Positions 8,255-16,952 of a stretch of 64,000 bases of DNA are shown here, piece after piece; positions within the stretch are counted from its first letter, which is position 1, and each line of letters starts with the position of its first letter. The notes under the pieces were generated by a model. The model was not told the origin of the DNA, ran no database searches, and saw only the letters and a list, made by a program, of their open reading frames with translations. Position numbers and translations under genes: made by a program. This DNA is from Roseovarius aestuariivivens (lineage in GTDB: Bacteria > Pseudomonadota > Alphaproteobacteria > Rhodobacterales > Rhodobacteraceae): the NCBI RefSeq assembly GCF_004761875.1, contig NZ_SJEY01000008.1:62001-126000 (forward strand). Reading direction: 5' to 3'.

Positions 8255-10506
8255 TGGCACTGGACAGCAAGACCAGCAACGAAGCAATTCAGTTCAAGGT
8301 CGTCGGCACGCGTCCGCTGCGGCCTGACGGCATTGACAAGGTAACCGGCCGCGCAAGGTTCGGAGCCGACATTTCGGCCCCCGGCATGCTGACTGGCCTC
8401 GTGCTGCGCAGTCCTCATGCTCATGCGAAGATCAAGAGTATAGACGTCTCCGCCGCCGAGGCGATGGAGGGCGTGCATGCGGTGGTCACGCGGCGTGATT
8501 TTCCCTCACTAGAACCCGGTTCCGGGACTGGCGATGTACTCGACAACTGCATGGCGGGCGAAAAAGTGCTCTATGACGGTCATGCAGTGGCAGCCGTTGC
8601 AGCCTCGTCCACGCATATCGCACGCAAGGCGCTTAGGGCGATCAAGGTCGAGTACGAAAGGCTCGACCATGTGACCGATGTCGACGAGGCGATCAAGCCC
8701 GGCGCACCGGTGTTGCATCCAGGCCGCGCCAATGAAAGCGTACCCGAAGGCTCTTCGCCGAACATCATGGCGCGCTATGAATTCGGCCATGGCGATATTG
8801 AGGCGGGCCTAGCGCAAGCCGACCGGGTGCTGGAACGCAGCTACAAAACCGAGGCGACGCATCAAGGGTATATCGAGCCGCACGCCTGTCTTGCGCAGAT
8901 GGGACCGGATGGGCAGGCGGATCTCTGGTGCTGTACCCAAGGCCACTACATGGTGCGCAACACCTGCGCCGAAATCCTCGGGCTCGCGCAGGGACAGCTG
9001 CGTGTAACCGCATCGGAAATCGGCGGCGGATTTGGGGGGAAGACCACCGTTTTTCTTGAACCCGTCGCGCTGATGCTGGCCAAGAAATCGGCACGCCCGG
9101 TCAAGATGGTCATGAGCCGTTCGGAAGTTCTGCGCGCGACAGGACCGACCGCATCCAGTTCGGTGGATGTGCGGATCGGCATGACAAAAGAAGGCATCAT
9201 CACCGGCGCCTTTGCCGAACTGCGGTATCAGGGCGGGGCATATCCCGGCTCGCCAGTCGACATGGGCTCCATGTCGGCTTTCGCGCCTTACGATCTAGAA
9301 CATGTAAAAACGGTCGGCTGGGACATCGTCACCAACCGGCCCAAGCAGGCCGCTTATCGTGCTCCGGGTGCGCCCATGGCGGCCTTTGCCGTCGAGAGTG
9401 CCATCGACGAGTTGGCCAAAGGTTTTGGTCTCGACCCTCTCGAGGTGCGTTTGAAGAATGCCGCACGCGAAGGCACACGTGCCTCCTACGGGCCGACCTA
9501 CCCGGCCATTGGGCTTGAGGCGACGCTGCGCAAGGCAAAGGACCATCCGCATTGGTCCGCACCTCTTGGTCCCAATCAGGGACGTGGCGTGGCCTGCGGC
9601 TTCTGGTTCAACTTTGGCGGTGACACATGCGTTTCGCTGAACGTCACTCCCGACGGGACGGTCACCGTGTCCGAGGGCAACCCCGATATCGGCGGCTCTC
9701 GTGCGTCGATGTCGATGATGGCCGCCGAAGAACTGGGCATACCCTATGAGAAGGTCCGCACAATTGTGGCAGACACTGGCAGCCTTGGTCAGAACGAGGT
9801 AACCGATGGCAGCCGTGTGACTTTTGCCGTGGGTCTGGCCACGATCAAAGCTGCACGCGCCGCGAAGGCCGAGATGTGCAAGCGCGCCGCGATGGTCTGG
9901 GGAATTGACGCCGAGGCGGTCGAATGGAAGGACGGCGCCGCGCATCCGGCAGGCCCCAACGCGGGCACCCACCCGCCAATGACACTGGCCGAGATCGCCG
10001 CGATTGCCTCAAACACCGGCGGGCCCATTGCCGGCCATTGCGAGGCCAACCCGGAAGGCGCCGGCGTGAGCTTTGCCACCCATATGGTGGACACCGAGGT
10101 GGATCCCGAGACCGGCGCGGTCAAAATCCTGCGTTACACGGTCTTCCAGGACGCGGGCAAGGCGGTGCATCCGGCTTATGTGGAAGGGCAGTTTCAAGGC
10201 GGTGCAACGCAGGGCATCGGCTGGGCGTTGAACGAGGAATACATCTATGGCGAGGACGGGATCCTGCAGAATGCCGGGTTCCTCGACTATCGGATCCCCG
10301 TCGCCTCGGATTTGCCAATGATCGACACGGTCATTCTGGAAATCCCCAATCCGGGCCACCCCTATGGCGTGCGGGGCGTCGGAGAGACCTCCATCGTGCC
10401 GCCGCTCGCGGCGATCGCCAACGCCGTGTCAGAGGCCGCGGGCGTGCGGATGACCGACCTGCCCATGTCGCCACCCAAAGTCCTAAAGTCCATCCAGAAC
10501 AGCTAG
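8254..10506 (+). CDS. Molybdenum hydroxylase, molybdopterin-binding (large) subunit
   Basis: A 750-residue catalytic subunit. The molybdopterin contacts GGGFGGK (about residue 258) and the active-site base Glu in GVRGVGETS (about residue 708) are present. The active-site loop reads AAYRAPGAP, not the AYxCSFR loop of form I CO dehydrogenase, so this is not that enzyme. The GVGE Glu and the AYR loop fit hydroxylation of an N-heterocycle or aldehyde (xanthine, nicotinate, isoquinoline or purine-like substrates). No XdhC-type maturation gene is beside it; a MoaD-like gene follows. Confidence 0.9.
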   Translation: MALDSKTSNEAIQFKVVGTRPLRPDGIDKVTGRARFGADISAPGMLTGLVLRSPHAHAKIKSIDVSAAEAMEGVHAVVTRRDFPSLEPGSGTGDVLDNCMAGEKVLYDGHAVAAVAASSTHIARKALRAIKVEYERLDHVTDVDEAIKPGAPVLHPGRANESVPEGSSPNIMARYEFGHGDIEAGLAQADRVLERSYKTEATHQGYIEPHACLAQMGPDGQADLWCCTQGHYMVRNTCAEILGLAQGQLRVTASEIGGGFGGKTTVFLEPVALMLAKKSARPVKMVMSRSEVLRATGPTASSSVDVRIGMTKEGIITGAFAELRYQGGAYPGSPVDMGSMSAFAPYDLEHVKTVGWDIVTNRPKQAAYRAPGAPMAAFAVESAIDELAKGFGLDPLEVRLKNAAREGTRASYGPTYPAIGLEATLRKAKDHPHWSAPLGPNQGRGVACGFWFNFGGDTCVSLNVTPDGTVTVSEGNPDIGGSRASMSMMAAEELGIPYEKVRTIVADTGSLGQNEVTDGSRVTFAVGLATIKAARAAKAEMCKRAAMVWGIDAEAVEWKDGAAHPAGPNAGTHPPMTLAEIAAIASNTGGPIAGHCEANPEGAGVSFATHMVDTEVDPETGAVKILRYTVFQDAGKAVHPAYVEGQFQGGATQGIGWALNEEYIYGEDGILQNAGFLDYRIPVASDLPMIDTVILEIPNPGHPYGVRGVGETSIVPPLAAIANAVSEAAGVRMTDLPMSPPKVLKSIQNS

Positions 10507-10572
10507 TTACCCCCCCGCGCGCGCCACGGGCCTGACCCGGGGCCTTCCCGCGTTTTGCCGAAAGCACCACGC

Positions 10573-10818
10573 ATGGTTCAGGTCAAGATCTGGGGCTCCT
10601 TGAGCCAATTCACCGAGGACCGGCGCGAGGTCGAGATCGAGGCGAAGAACCTGCGCGAACTGCTTGACGGGCTGGCAGAGAGCTATCCCGGGCTGAAGCC
10701 GCAGCTGGAGCGGGGCGTGTCGGTGTCCATCGACGGGCGGGTCTATAACGACAGCTGGTTTCAACCCATCGAGGAGGACAGCGAGGTCGTGCTGCTGGCG
10801 CGCCTCAAGGGCGGCTGA
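10573..10818 (+). CDS. MoaD/ThiS-like small sulfur-carrier protein
   Basis: An 81-residue beta-grasp protein (VQVKIWGSLSQFTEDRREVEIEA...) ending in LKGG. A C-terminal Gly-Gly is the site of adenylation and thiocarboxylation in MoaD and ThiS. The start at 10573 gives the usual N-terminal strand; an ATG 18 bases upstream is possible. It follows the molybdopterin subunit by 66 bases, so it may supply sulfur for cofactor assembly dedicated to this enzyme or act in another thiolation. The central part is more acidic than housekeeping MoaD, and no MoaE or adenylyltransferase gene lies nearby. The family call is fairly safe; the role is inference. Confidence 0.75.
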   Translation: MVQVKIWGSLSQFTEDRREVEIEAKNLRELLDGLAESYPGLKPQLERGVSVSIDGRVYNDSWFQPIEEDSEVVLLARLKGG

Positions 10819-11825
10819 GGTCTCTGCCGCGCGATTTTGTACAAAATGCAGCAACTTTTCTGGGGCCGTTGTCCATTTTGTACAAAATTTTCGGTGGCGT
10901 CCGCGAACTGTATAGGTGCCCCAGATGGAAGATGTCAGGACGCAAGGGCTGAAGATTATGCGACGACTTTCCAGATGGCAGCTCTCCATTCTCACCGTCG
11001 CTGACCGCGATACCGTGCTCTGTTCCGACGGCGCCAGAGGCGACAAGACGGTCGCAGCAGCAGGCGGTCGCGCGCACGTCTTGGCCGGAGGTGTGGATGG
11101 CGGGTATGTGCCCGGCGGAGTTTGTCCGCGCATCGTAAATACGGTTCGCGCAGAGGTCTGCTTCGAGCCCAAAGCGGAAGTCCTCAGCTTCTATTGCTCG
11201 CAGATTCAGCCATAAAATCGACTAGTGAGGTCAGCCGTGATGCAGCAAGATACGCGGACATCCATTCGAATGCAGAGAACTTTCCGGCATCGATGTCCAA
11301 GTTGCGGGACAAATCCGAAGTGGTACGACCACGTTTCTCAAAGCGGTTGCGGCTTCTGTTGAATCGAAGGGTATTCACCGCGGGCTTGCTTTCTGATTCG
11401 TCCTGTTCAGGAAGGTCAGTCCATGCCCGACCCGCTTTCCGTTGATATTCGTGCCGGTGTTCAACATCTTTTTTGCTGAGGGCCTGTCGGGCCAATGGAT
11501 CGGTCGCCGCCTGATGATCTCGGCAGCGTCCGCCTCTCCGCTGTCCCGGAAACTCCGGCAATCCGGAACACCGAAGGCTCGGCCTCAAAAATGGTCAGAA
11601 ACATCCGTCGCCAGACACGACGGCAGGTCAACTGACGGCATGGTGCGCGTAGCTGCCTGAATTTTCCTGTCCCTTGCCATGGAATTTTCTACTTTCCTAT
11701 GCTCAGCGGCCCGTTCAGGTTAATGTTCAAGGCTTTGGCAATCACCTCATCATTTTTTCAACAGGGCGCCAAATGCGCGGTTATCTGACGATCCGCAAAG
11801 TATACAAGCAAACTGGAGTGACAGA
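10819..11825. other. 1-kb stretch without a convincing gene
   Basis: Between the MoaD-like gene and the flavin monooxygenase gene no frame shows a recognisable protein or the strong third-position GC bias of the neighbouring genes. The stretch opens with two identical 14-base palindromes (10834-10847 and 10875-10888). Short open frames on both strands give arginine-rich, repeat-free products typical of noncoding GC-rich DNA. The last 100 bases before 11826 should contain the promoter of the monooxygenase gene. A decayed gene cannot be excluded. Confidence 0.6.
10834..10888. repeat. Pair of identical 14-base palindromes (ATTTTGTACAAAAT)
   Basis: The perfect palindrome ATTTTGTACAAAAT occurs at 10834-10847 and again at 10875-10888, 41 bases apart, about four helical turns, so both copies face the same side of the DNA. 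The GTAC core flanked by A/T arms fits operators of GntR-type (FadR-subfamily) repressors. A possible -10 element (TATAGG, 10911-10916) follows. No GntR gene is in the window. This looks like a regulatory site for the MoaD-like gene's downstream region or for an unrecognised transcript. Confidence 0.5.
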
Positions 11826-13124
11826 ATGATACCGGAAAAGACCGACACGCTGATCGTTGGCGCGGGTCAGTCCGGCATCGCGATGAGTGAGCACCTGACA
11901 GAGCTTGGCGTTCCACACATTGTTCTGGAACGCAACCGGATCGCCGAACGCTGGCGCTCGGAGCGTTGGGATTCTCTGGTCGCCAACGGACCGGCTTGGC
12001 ACGACCGGTTTCCGAACCTCGAATTCGATGATGTTGATCCGGAGAGCTTCCCACCCAAAGAACGCATGGCCCGCTATTTCGAGGACTATGCGCGCATGGT
12101 CGATGCGCCCATCCGCACCGGCGTCGAGGTCAAGCGCGTCCGCCGGTGCGAAGGCCGTCCCGGATTTATCGTCACGACCTCTCAAGGGGATTTCGAGGCA
12201 CTGCGCGTCGTCGCGGCCACGGGGCCTTTTCAAGTGCCGTCGTGGCCCCGGCTGGTGCCCGACACCGCACCTGTCTCTCAAATCCACTCGAAGGATTACA
12301 AGAACCCTGAGCAACTGGCACAGGGTGCGGTCCTCGTCGTTGGCGGCGGTGCGTCGGGGTGTCAGATTGCCGAGGAGCTTCGGCAGAGCGGGCGCGAGGT
12401 CTACCTGTCGATCGGAGAGCACTACCGGCCGCCGCGGTCCTACCGCGCGCGCGACTATGTCTGGTGGCTGGGCGTTCTCGGCAAATGGGACGAGATCAGG
12501 AAGGATTCCAAGAAAAAGCACGTGGCCTTTGCTGTCAGTGGCTATGACGGTGGAAAGACCGTGGATTTTCGCCGTCTCGGTCATATGGGCATCACCGTGC
12601 TTGGCAAGACCGAAGCCTATGACAACGGCGTTGTCCGCTTTGCCGGAGATCTTGTGGAGAACATACGCGAAGGGGATCGGGCGTATCTCGAAGTGCTGAG
12701 CGAGGCCGATACCTATGTCGCGCGCAACGGCATCGACCTGCCGCCGGAACCGGAGGCGTGGGACATTCTGCCCGACCCGGATTGCATCAAGGACCCCTTG
12801 CGCGAACTTGACCTAGCGCAGGCCGGGATCCGAACGATCATCTGGGCGACCGGATTCAAATTCGACTTCAGCTGGCTTGAGGTCGATGCGTTTCACGAAG
12901 ACGGGACACCTTTTCACAAGCGGGGCATTTCCGCGGAACAGGGCATCTACTTTCTCGGTCTTCCGGAACTGACGAACCGCGCGTCCTCTTTCATCTACGG
13001 CTGTTGGTACGATGCGAAGTACATCGCCACGCATATCGGCGTGCAGCGAAATTACGTGAGCTATGAAAAACCGTATGAGGCGCAGAACGACATTCCGATG
13101 CAGCGCGGGGCAGCGGCATCCTAG
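11826..13124 (+). CDS. Flavin-containing monooxygenase (FAD/NAD(P)H)
   Basis: A 432-residue class B flavoprotein monooxygenase. The FAD Rossmann motif GAGQSG is at residues 12-17 and the second nucleotide motif GGGASG at about 173-178. TGPFQVP and IWATGFKFDF match the conserved turns of the FMO/Baeyer-Villiger group. Such enzymes put one oxygen atom on a nitrogen, sulfur or ketone carbon. The start follows GGAG at good spacing. It leads a same-strand series (dehydroquinase-like protein, 2-hydroxyacid dehydrogenase, ABC importer and accessory enzymes), so it may catalyse the first attack on the imported compound. Substrate unknown. Confidence 0.85.
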   Translation: MIPEKTDTLIVGAGQSGIAMSEHLTELGVPHIVLERNRIAERWRSERWDSLVANGPAWHDRFPNLEFDDVDPESFPPKERMARYFEDYARMVDAPIRTGVEVKRVRRCEGRPGFIVTTSQGDFEALRVVAATGPFQVPSWPRLVPDTAPVSQIHSKDYKNPEQLAQGAVLVVGGGASGCQIAEELRQSGREVYLSIGEHYRPPRSYRARDYVWWLGVLGKWDEIRKDSKKKHVAFAVSGYDGGKTVDFRRLGHMGITVLGKTEAYDNGVVRFAGDLVENIREGDRAYLEVLSEADTYVARNGIDLPPEPEAWDILPDPDCIKDPLRELDLAQAGIRTIIWATGFKFDFSWLEVDAFHEDGTPFHKRGISAEQGIYFLGLPELTNRASSFIYGCWYDAKYIATHIGVQRNYVSYEKPYEAQNDIPMQRGAAAS

Positions 13125-13192
13125 GCCTCATGCAACGCCCCTTGCCCTGACATCACGGGATCGACGCCGCGTTCCGTTTTAAGGAGATAACC

Positions 13193-13639
13193 TTGAAAAC
13201 AGTCATGTTTCTCAACGGACCCAATGCCAATCTCTACGGTCTCGACCCGAACGGCACCTATGGCACGGACAGCTTTCCCCAGATAGAGGCGGCCTGCATC
13301 GCACGCGCCGAGGCCTTGGGCTTCAAGCTGGATTTCCGGCAGTCGAACCACGAGGGCGTGCTGGTCGACTGGATTCAGGAGGCGCGGCAGACCTGTGACG
13401 GGCTGATGATCAACGGCGCGGGGCTGAGCTATACCTCGGTTGCCATTCTGGATGCGCTTCTGGCGTTCGATGGTCCGATCATCGAGTGCCACATGAGCAA
13501 TATCTGGAAGCGCGAGCCGTTCCGTCATCACTCTTATATTTCCAAGGCGGCGACGGGCGTGATTGCCGGGCTGGGCTTGCAGGGCTACCTGCTTGGGCTG
13601 ACGGCGATGCAATCGATGCTCGCAGACGACGCGGCATGA
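13193..13639 (+). CDS. Type II 3-dehydroquinate dehydratase-like protein (divergent active site)
   Basis: A 148-residue protein with the full type II dehydroquinase fold (FLNGPNANLYG at the start; HMSNIWKREPFRHHS and TGVIAGLGLQGY later). The start is a TTG at 13193 with AAGGAG upstream. By motif alignment the lid Tyr (Tyr23), Asn74, His100, Arg107 and Arg111 are kept, but the essential lid Arg is Asp18 and the substrate-binding His after the Asn is Tyr80. Both are normally invariant for dehydroquinate turnover. It may therefore be a paralogue recruited for a different dehydration in this cluster rather than the shikimate enzyme. It overlaps the next gene by four bases (ATGA). Confidence 0.8.
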   Translation: MKTVMFLNGPNANLYGLDPNGTYGTDSFPQIEAACIARAEALGFKLDFRQSNHEGVLVDWIQEARQTCDGLMINGAGLSYTSVAILDALLAFDGPIIECHMSNIWKREPFRHHSYISKAATGVIAGLGLQGYLLGLTAMQSMLADDAA

Positions 13640-14571
13640 CCGACACGCTCGTTTTCTACAGCGGCCCGGATCCGTTTGAAGCGTGGCGCGATGCGCTTGC
13701 GCCTCATTTGGGCGACACCGTGAAGATCGAGAACGCGGACAAGGTCACTGACCCAGAAAGCGTACGCTTCGCGCTTGTCTGGATGCCTCCCGATGGGTTC
13801 TTCGCAAGGTTCCCCAACCTTGAGCTTGTGATAAATCTTGGCGCTGGTGTGGATCGGCTCGTGGCGCGGGACGATCTGCCAGATGTTCCGATCACGCGGT
13901 TATCCGACCCCGAGATGGGCAAGATGATGGCGGGGTTCGTGCTCTTCTCCGTGCTGCGGCACGCGCGCGACATCCCCTATTTCGAGGCGGCGCAGGCCCG
14001 GCGCGAGTGGGCCTACAAACATCCGCGTGCGGCAACCGAGATTTCCGTGGCGATCCTTGGGCTTGGCGAGCTTGGCGCGCTTGCCGCGACCGAGGTCGCG
14101 CGGCAGGGATTCCAAACCTACGGCTGGGCAACCCGAGCCCGCGACCTGCCCGGCGTTACGGTAGAGTACGGTGACGATGCGCTCCTCACCCTGCTCGGCA
14201 AAGTGGACATTGTAGTCAGCATGCTACCCCTGACCAAGGCCACGCGGAAACGCCTCGATGCAGCGGCGTTCGCCGCGATGAAGCCCGGCGCGTCTTTAAT
14301 CAACGTGTCACGTGGCGAAGTTGTGGATGAAGACGCACTAGTCGAAGCCTTGCGCATCGGCCATCTGTCGGGTGCGACGCTCGACGTCTTCGAAGCGGAG
14401 CCGCTCGCCGAGGATCATCCGCTGTGGACACTGCCCGGGGTGCTGATCACACCGCATCTGGCCTCGGTCGCGCTGCCCAAGAGCGCGGCACCGCAGATCG
14501 CCGCGAACATCCGTGCCGCACAAACCGGCGGCACGCTCGCCAACACGGTCTCGCGGGTGCACGGATATTAG
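13636..14571 (+). CDS. D-isomer-specific 2-hydroxyacid dehydrogenase (glyoxylate/hydroxypyruvate reductase A-like)
   Basis: A 311-residue NAD(P)-dependent dehydrogenase. The nucleotide motif is ILGLGELG (about residue 140), followed by NVSRGEVVDEDAL (substrate Arg region), the Glu in DVFEAEPL and the catalytic His in LITPHLAS. The start at 13636 overlaps the stop of the dehydroquinase-like gene, so the two are probably translationally coupled. The short N-terminal domain and sequence style resemble GhrA. It may reduce or oxidise an alpha-keto/hydroxy acid produced in the cluster. Confidence 0.85.
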   Translation: MTDTLVFYSGPDPFEAWRDALAPHLGDTVKIENADKVTDPESVRFALVWMPPDGFFARFPNLELVINLGAGVDRLVARDDLPDVPITRLSDPEMGKMMAGFVLFSVLRHARDIPYFEAAQARREWAYKHPRAATEISVAILGLGELGALAATEVARQGFQTYGWATRARDLPGVTVEYGDDALLTLLGKVDIVVSMLPLTKATRKRLDAAAFAAMKPGASLINVSRGEVVDEDALVEALRIGHLSGATLDVFEAEPLAEDHPLWTLPGVLITPHLASVALPKSAAPQIAANIRAAQTGGTLANTVSRVHGY

Positions 14572-15013
14572 GCAAACACCCAACAACCAGGGATTGCGAT
14601 TTATCGACCAACACGCCCGATCTCAATATTTATGAAGAAAAAACAGAGGCATAGTCGGATAGGATGGAAATGCCTACGCAGAACCTTGATTTTTGCGACT
14701 CCGCCAATCGGCCTTTGAGAGGAAAGATTAGAAACACACAAAGACCTCGCATAGCGAAAAAGAAGATCGGAAAGACCCATGTGCGCGACATGGAAAGGCA
14801 GCGGATCATCCAGACGGATTGCGCCATCCGGTGGCAAGCCGACATCGTCGCCATCACACAAGTCAGCAGCACAGGACTTTTCGAGACCAGCCCCGATCAC
14901 GCGCTGTCACGCGGCTCGGGGGACCATCCGGACGGTCAATCAGGTCCGGTCCTCCTACGGCAACATTCCAAACCGTTGCCGAAACATAAACTCTCAACCA
15001 ACAGGATAATCAC
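14572..15013. other. 442-base leader of the ABC operon; no convincing gene
   Basis: This stretch is visibly richer in A and T than its flanks and separates the 2-hydroxyacid dehydrogenase from the binding-protein gene. A frame is open through it but its product shows no family likeness and has poor third-position GC. The stretch most likely holds the promoter and a long untranslated leader for the importer operon. I see no clear riboswitch fold. Confidence 0.5.
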
Positions 15014-16039
15014 ATGAAACGTCTCCTCCTGACCGCCTCGGCGCTGAGCCTTCTCGCGCCAGCAGCCTTTTCCGAAACGCTAATTGTGAGCAGCTGGGGC
15101 GGAAGTTTTCGAGATCTGATCGATGACACCATCGCCGCGAAGTTCACGGAGGAAACCGGTGTCGAAGTCGAGTTCATCACGGGCGGCACCATTGACCGGC
15201 TGAACCAAGCGAAACTGAGCCGCGACACGCCGGAAAGCGACGTGACCTTCACGACCTCGCATATCGGCTGGCTCTATCATAACGACGGGTTGTTCGAGGA
15301 ACTGGACATGTCCCAGATCCCGAACGCGGAATACCTCGTCGATCAGGCCAAGATCAGCCCCTCGCATATCGGGGCCTGGGCTTATGTCTACACCATCGGC
15401 TATTTGCCGGATTACGTGCCCGAGGGCATTGATTTCGACAGCTGGGAAGACCTCTGGTCGCCCGAGCTTGAAGGCATGCTGGCGGCGCCTGATTTCGATC
15501 CCTCTCATATCATTGCGGCGTCGGCCAAGCTAGAAGGCGTGGACATCGAGAACTGGCGCGACGCGACTGACAAGCTTTTGGCGCTGAAGCCGAACTTCAA
15601 GGCGTTCTACACCAACGATGCCAATTCTCAGCAGCTTCTGTCGACGGGTGAAACGCCGGTGCAGATCCTGCTTTCAATGAATGCCTACCACATCAAGTCG
15701 CAAGGTCTGGACGTGGAAATCGCGATCCCGTCGGAAGGCGCGGTTCTGGGTGTCGACACCATGGGCATCACGACCGGCACGGACAAGAAAGAGCTTGCCT
15801 ACAAGTTCATCAACGCGGCCCTCGACCCGGAGGTGCAGGCCAAGATCGCCGAGATCAAAAAAGGCAGCCCAGTCGTTTCCAACGTGGAACTGCCCGAAGA
15901 GCTTGCCTCTCTGCCCGGCATCTTTACCACGCCGGAACAGTGGGAAACCCAGACGCTCATCATCCCGCATGAACTGCGTGCAGAGAAGACCGCTGAATGG
16001 CGCCAGTGGTTCTCTGAAAACATGATGTCCGGCAACTAA
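15014..16039 (+). CDS. ABC transporter substrate-binding protein (polyamine/PotD-type)
   Basis: A 341-residue periplasmic binding protein. A signal peptide of about 20 residues (MKRLLLTASALSLL...AFS) precedes a mature domain beginning ETLIVSSWGGSFRD, the typical start of the PotD/family-1 group. It should capture the solute for the two permeases and ATPase encoded next. A strong terminator-like hairpin follows the gene, commonly used to make more binding protein than membrane components. The ligand need not be a polyamine, because this family in roseobacters binds many cationic or acidic solutes. Confidence 0.88.
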   Translation: MKRLLLTASALSLLAPAAFSETLIVSSWGGSFRDLIDDTIAAKFTEETGVEVEFITGGTIDRLNQAKLSRDTPESDVTFTTSHIGWLYHNDGLFEELDMSQIPNAEYLVDQAKISPSHIGAWAYVYTIGYLPDYVPEGIDFDSWEDLWSPELEGMLAAPDFDPSHIIAASAKLEGVDIENWRDATDKLLALKPNFKAFYTNDANSQQLLSTGETPVQILLSMNAYHIKSQGLDVEIAIPSEGAVLGVDTMGITTGTDKKELAYKFINAALDPEVQAKIAEIKKGSPVVSNVELPEELASLPGIFTTPEQWETQTLIIPHELRAEKTAEWRQWFSENMMSGN

Positions 16040-16046
16040 ACGCCCT

Positions 16047-16080
16047 GCCCCGGCAGTGGTTTCTGCCGGGGCGCATTTTT
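16047..16080 (+). terminator. Terminator/attenuator after the binding-protein gene
   Basis: A perfect 10-base stem (GCCCCGGCAG with CTGCCGGGGC), loop TGGTTT, followed by GCATTTTT. It lies eight bases after the binding-protein stop codon and 20 bases before the permease start, so partial read-through would lower permease expression relative to the binding protein. Confidence 0.8.
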
Positions 16081-16099
16081 CCGGGAAGCAGGCTGTTCG

Positions 16100-16951
16100 A
16101 TGAACAAGCGCCCTTTTCTTGGCTGGTTTGCCTCACCGTCGATCCTGATCGCTTTCGGGATAACGGCCTCGTTTCTGGCTATCGTCCAATATAGCCTGCG
16201 CGCACATGTTCCGGGATCGCTCGACCCCGGCGGCTTCACCCTCGAAAACTTCACCACGCTTTTGAAAGCGGTGTATGGCCAAGCGTTCCTCAACACGGTT
16301 CTGCTATGCTTCTGGACGACCGTGTTCACGCTGCTGATCGGGTATCCGCTTGCCTATGCGATGATCCGTGCGAAGTCTCTGGCCCTGCGCAGCGCAATCC
16401 TTCTGATCTCTCTCACGCCGCTTTTTCTGGGGGAAATCGTCCGGACGTATTCATGGATGATCGTTCTGGGCAATCGTGGGTTCCTGAATGCCTCTCTGAT
16501 CCAACTGGATCTGATCGACAGGCCCATCGACTTCATGTTCACGATGACCGGTGTGGTGATCGCTCTGGTTCATTTTACGCTGCCGATCGTCGTCGTGATG
16601 CTGGCCGCGGCGTTGTCGCATATCGACCGAAACCTCGAACGCGCCGCCACCTCGCTTGGCGCAGGGCGCGTGAGATGCTTTCTCACCGTCACCTTACCGC
16701 TTTCGATTCCCGGTATCGTCGCTGCGACCTCCACGTCCTTCGCTTGGACCTTCTCTGCCTTTGCAACGCCGCAGATGATCGGAGGCGGCAAGGTGCAAAC
16801 GATCTCGACACTGGTCTATCAGGTCGGGTTCGCCTCGTTCAATTTCCCACTTGCCGCGTCGTTGTCGCTGGTCGGACTGCTCTTCACCATCGCAGTGCTG
16901 GCGATCTTCAACACCGGGATCCGAAGGCTCGAACAGATGGGGGCGCATTGA
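16100..16951 (+). CDS. ABC transporter permease (PotB-type)
   Basis: A 283-residue inner-membrane protein with about six membrane segments. The EAA loop that docks on the ATPase is visible as ERAATSLGAGRVRCFLTVTLPLSIPGI near residues 182-208. It forms the translocation pore with the permease encoded next, whose start lies one base after this stop codon. Family and length are normal for the polyamine-type importer class. Confidence 0.9.
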   Translation: MNKRPFLGWFASPSILIAFGITASFLAIVQYSLRAHVPGSLDPGGFTLENFTTLLKAVYGQAFLNTVLLCFWTTVFTLLIGYPLAYAMIRAKSLALRSAILLISLTPLFLGEIVRTYSWMIVLGNRGFLNASLIQLDLIDRPIDFMFTMTGVVIALVHFTLPIVVVMLAAALSHIDRNLERAATSLGAGRVRCFLTVTLPLSIPGIVAATSTSFAWTFSAFATPQMIGGGKVQTISTLVYQVGFASFNFPLAASLSLVGLLFTIAVLAIFNTGIRRLEQMGAH

Positions 16952-16952
16952 G

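Noticed and set aside
8254..10506. Possibility that this is aerobic CO dehydrogenase
   Set aside because: The active-site loop is AAYRAPGAP instead of the form I AYxCSFR loop, so CO oxidation is not supported.
11239..11364. 41-codon frame whose product has a CPSCG...CGFC zinc-ribbon-like pattern
   Set aside because: Only one pair of motifs, no known relative, low third-position GC and no neighbour linking it to a function; probably chance, though a GAGG site precedes it.
14664..15017. 117-codon frame before the binding-protein gene
   Set aside because: Composition unlike coding DNA here, overlaps the well-supported ATG of the binding protein and has no recognisable motif.
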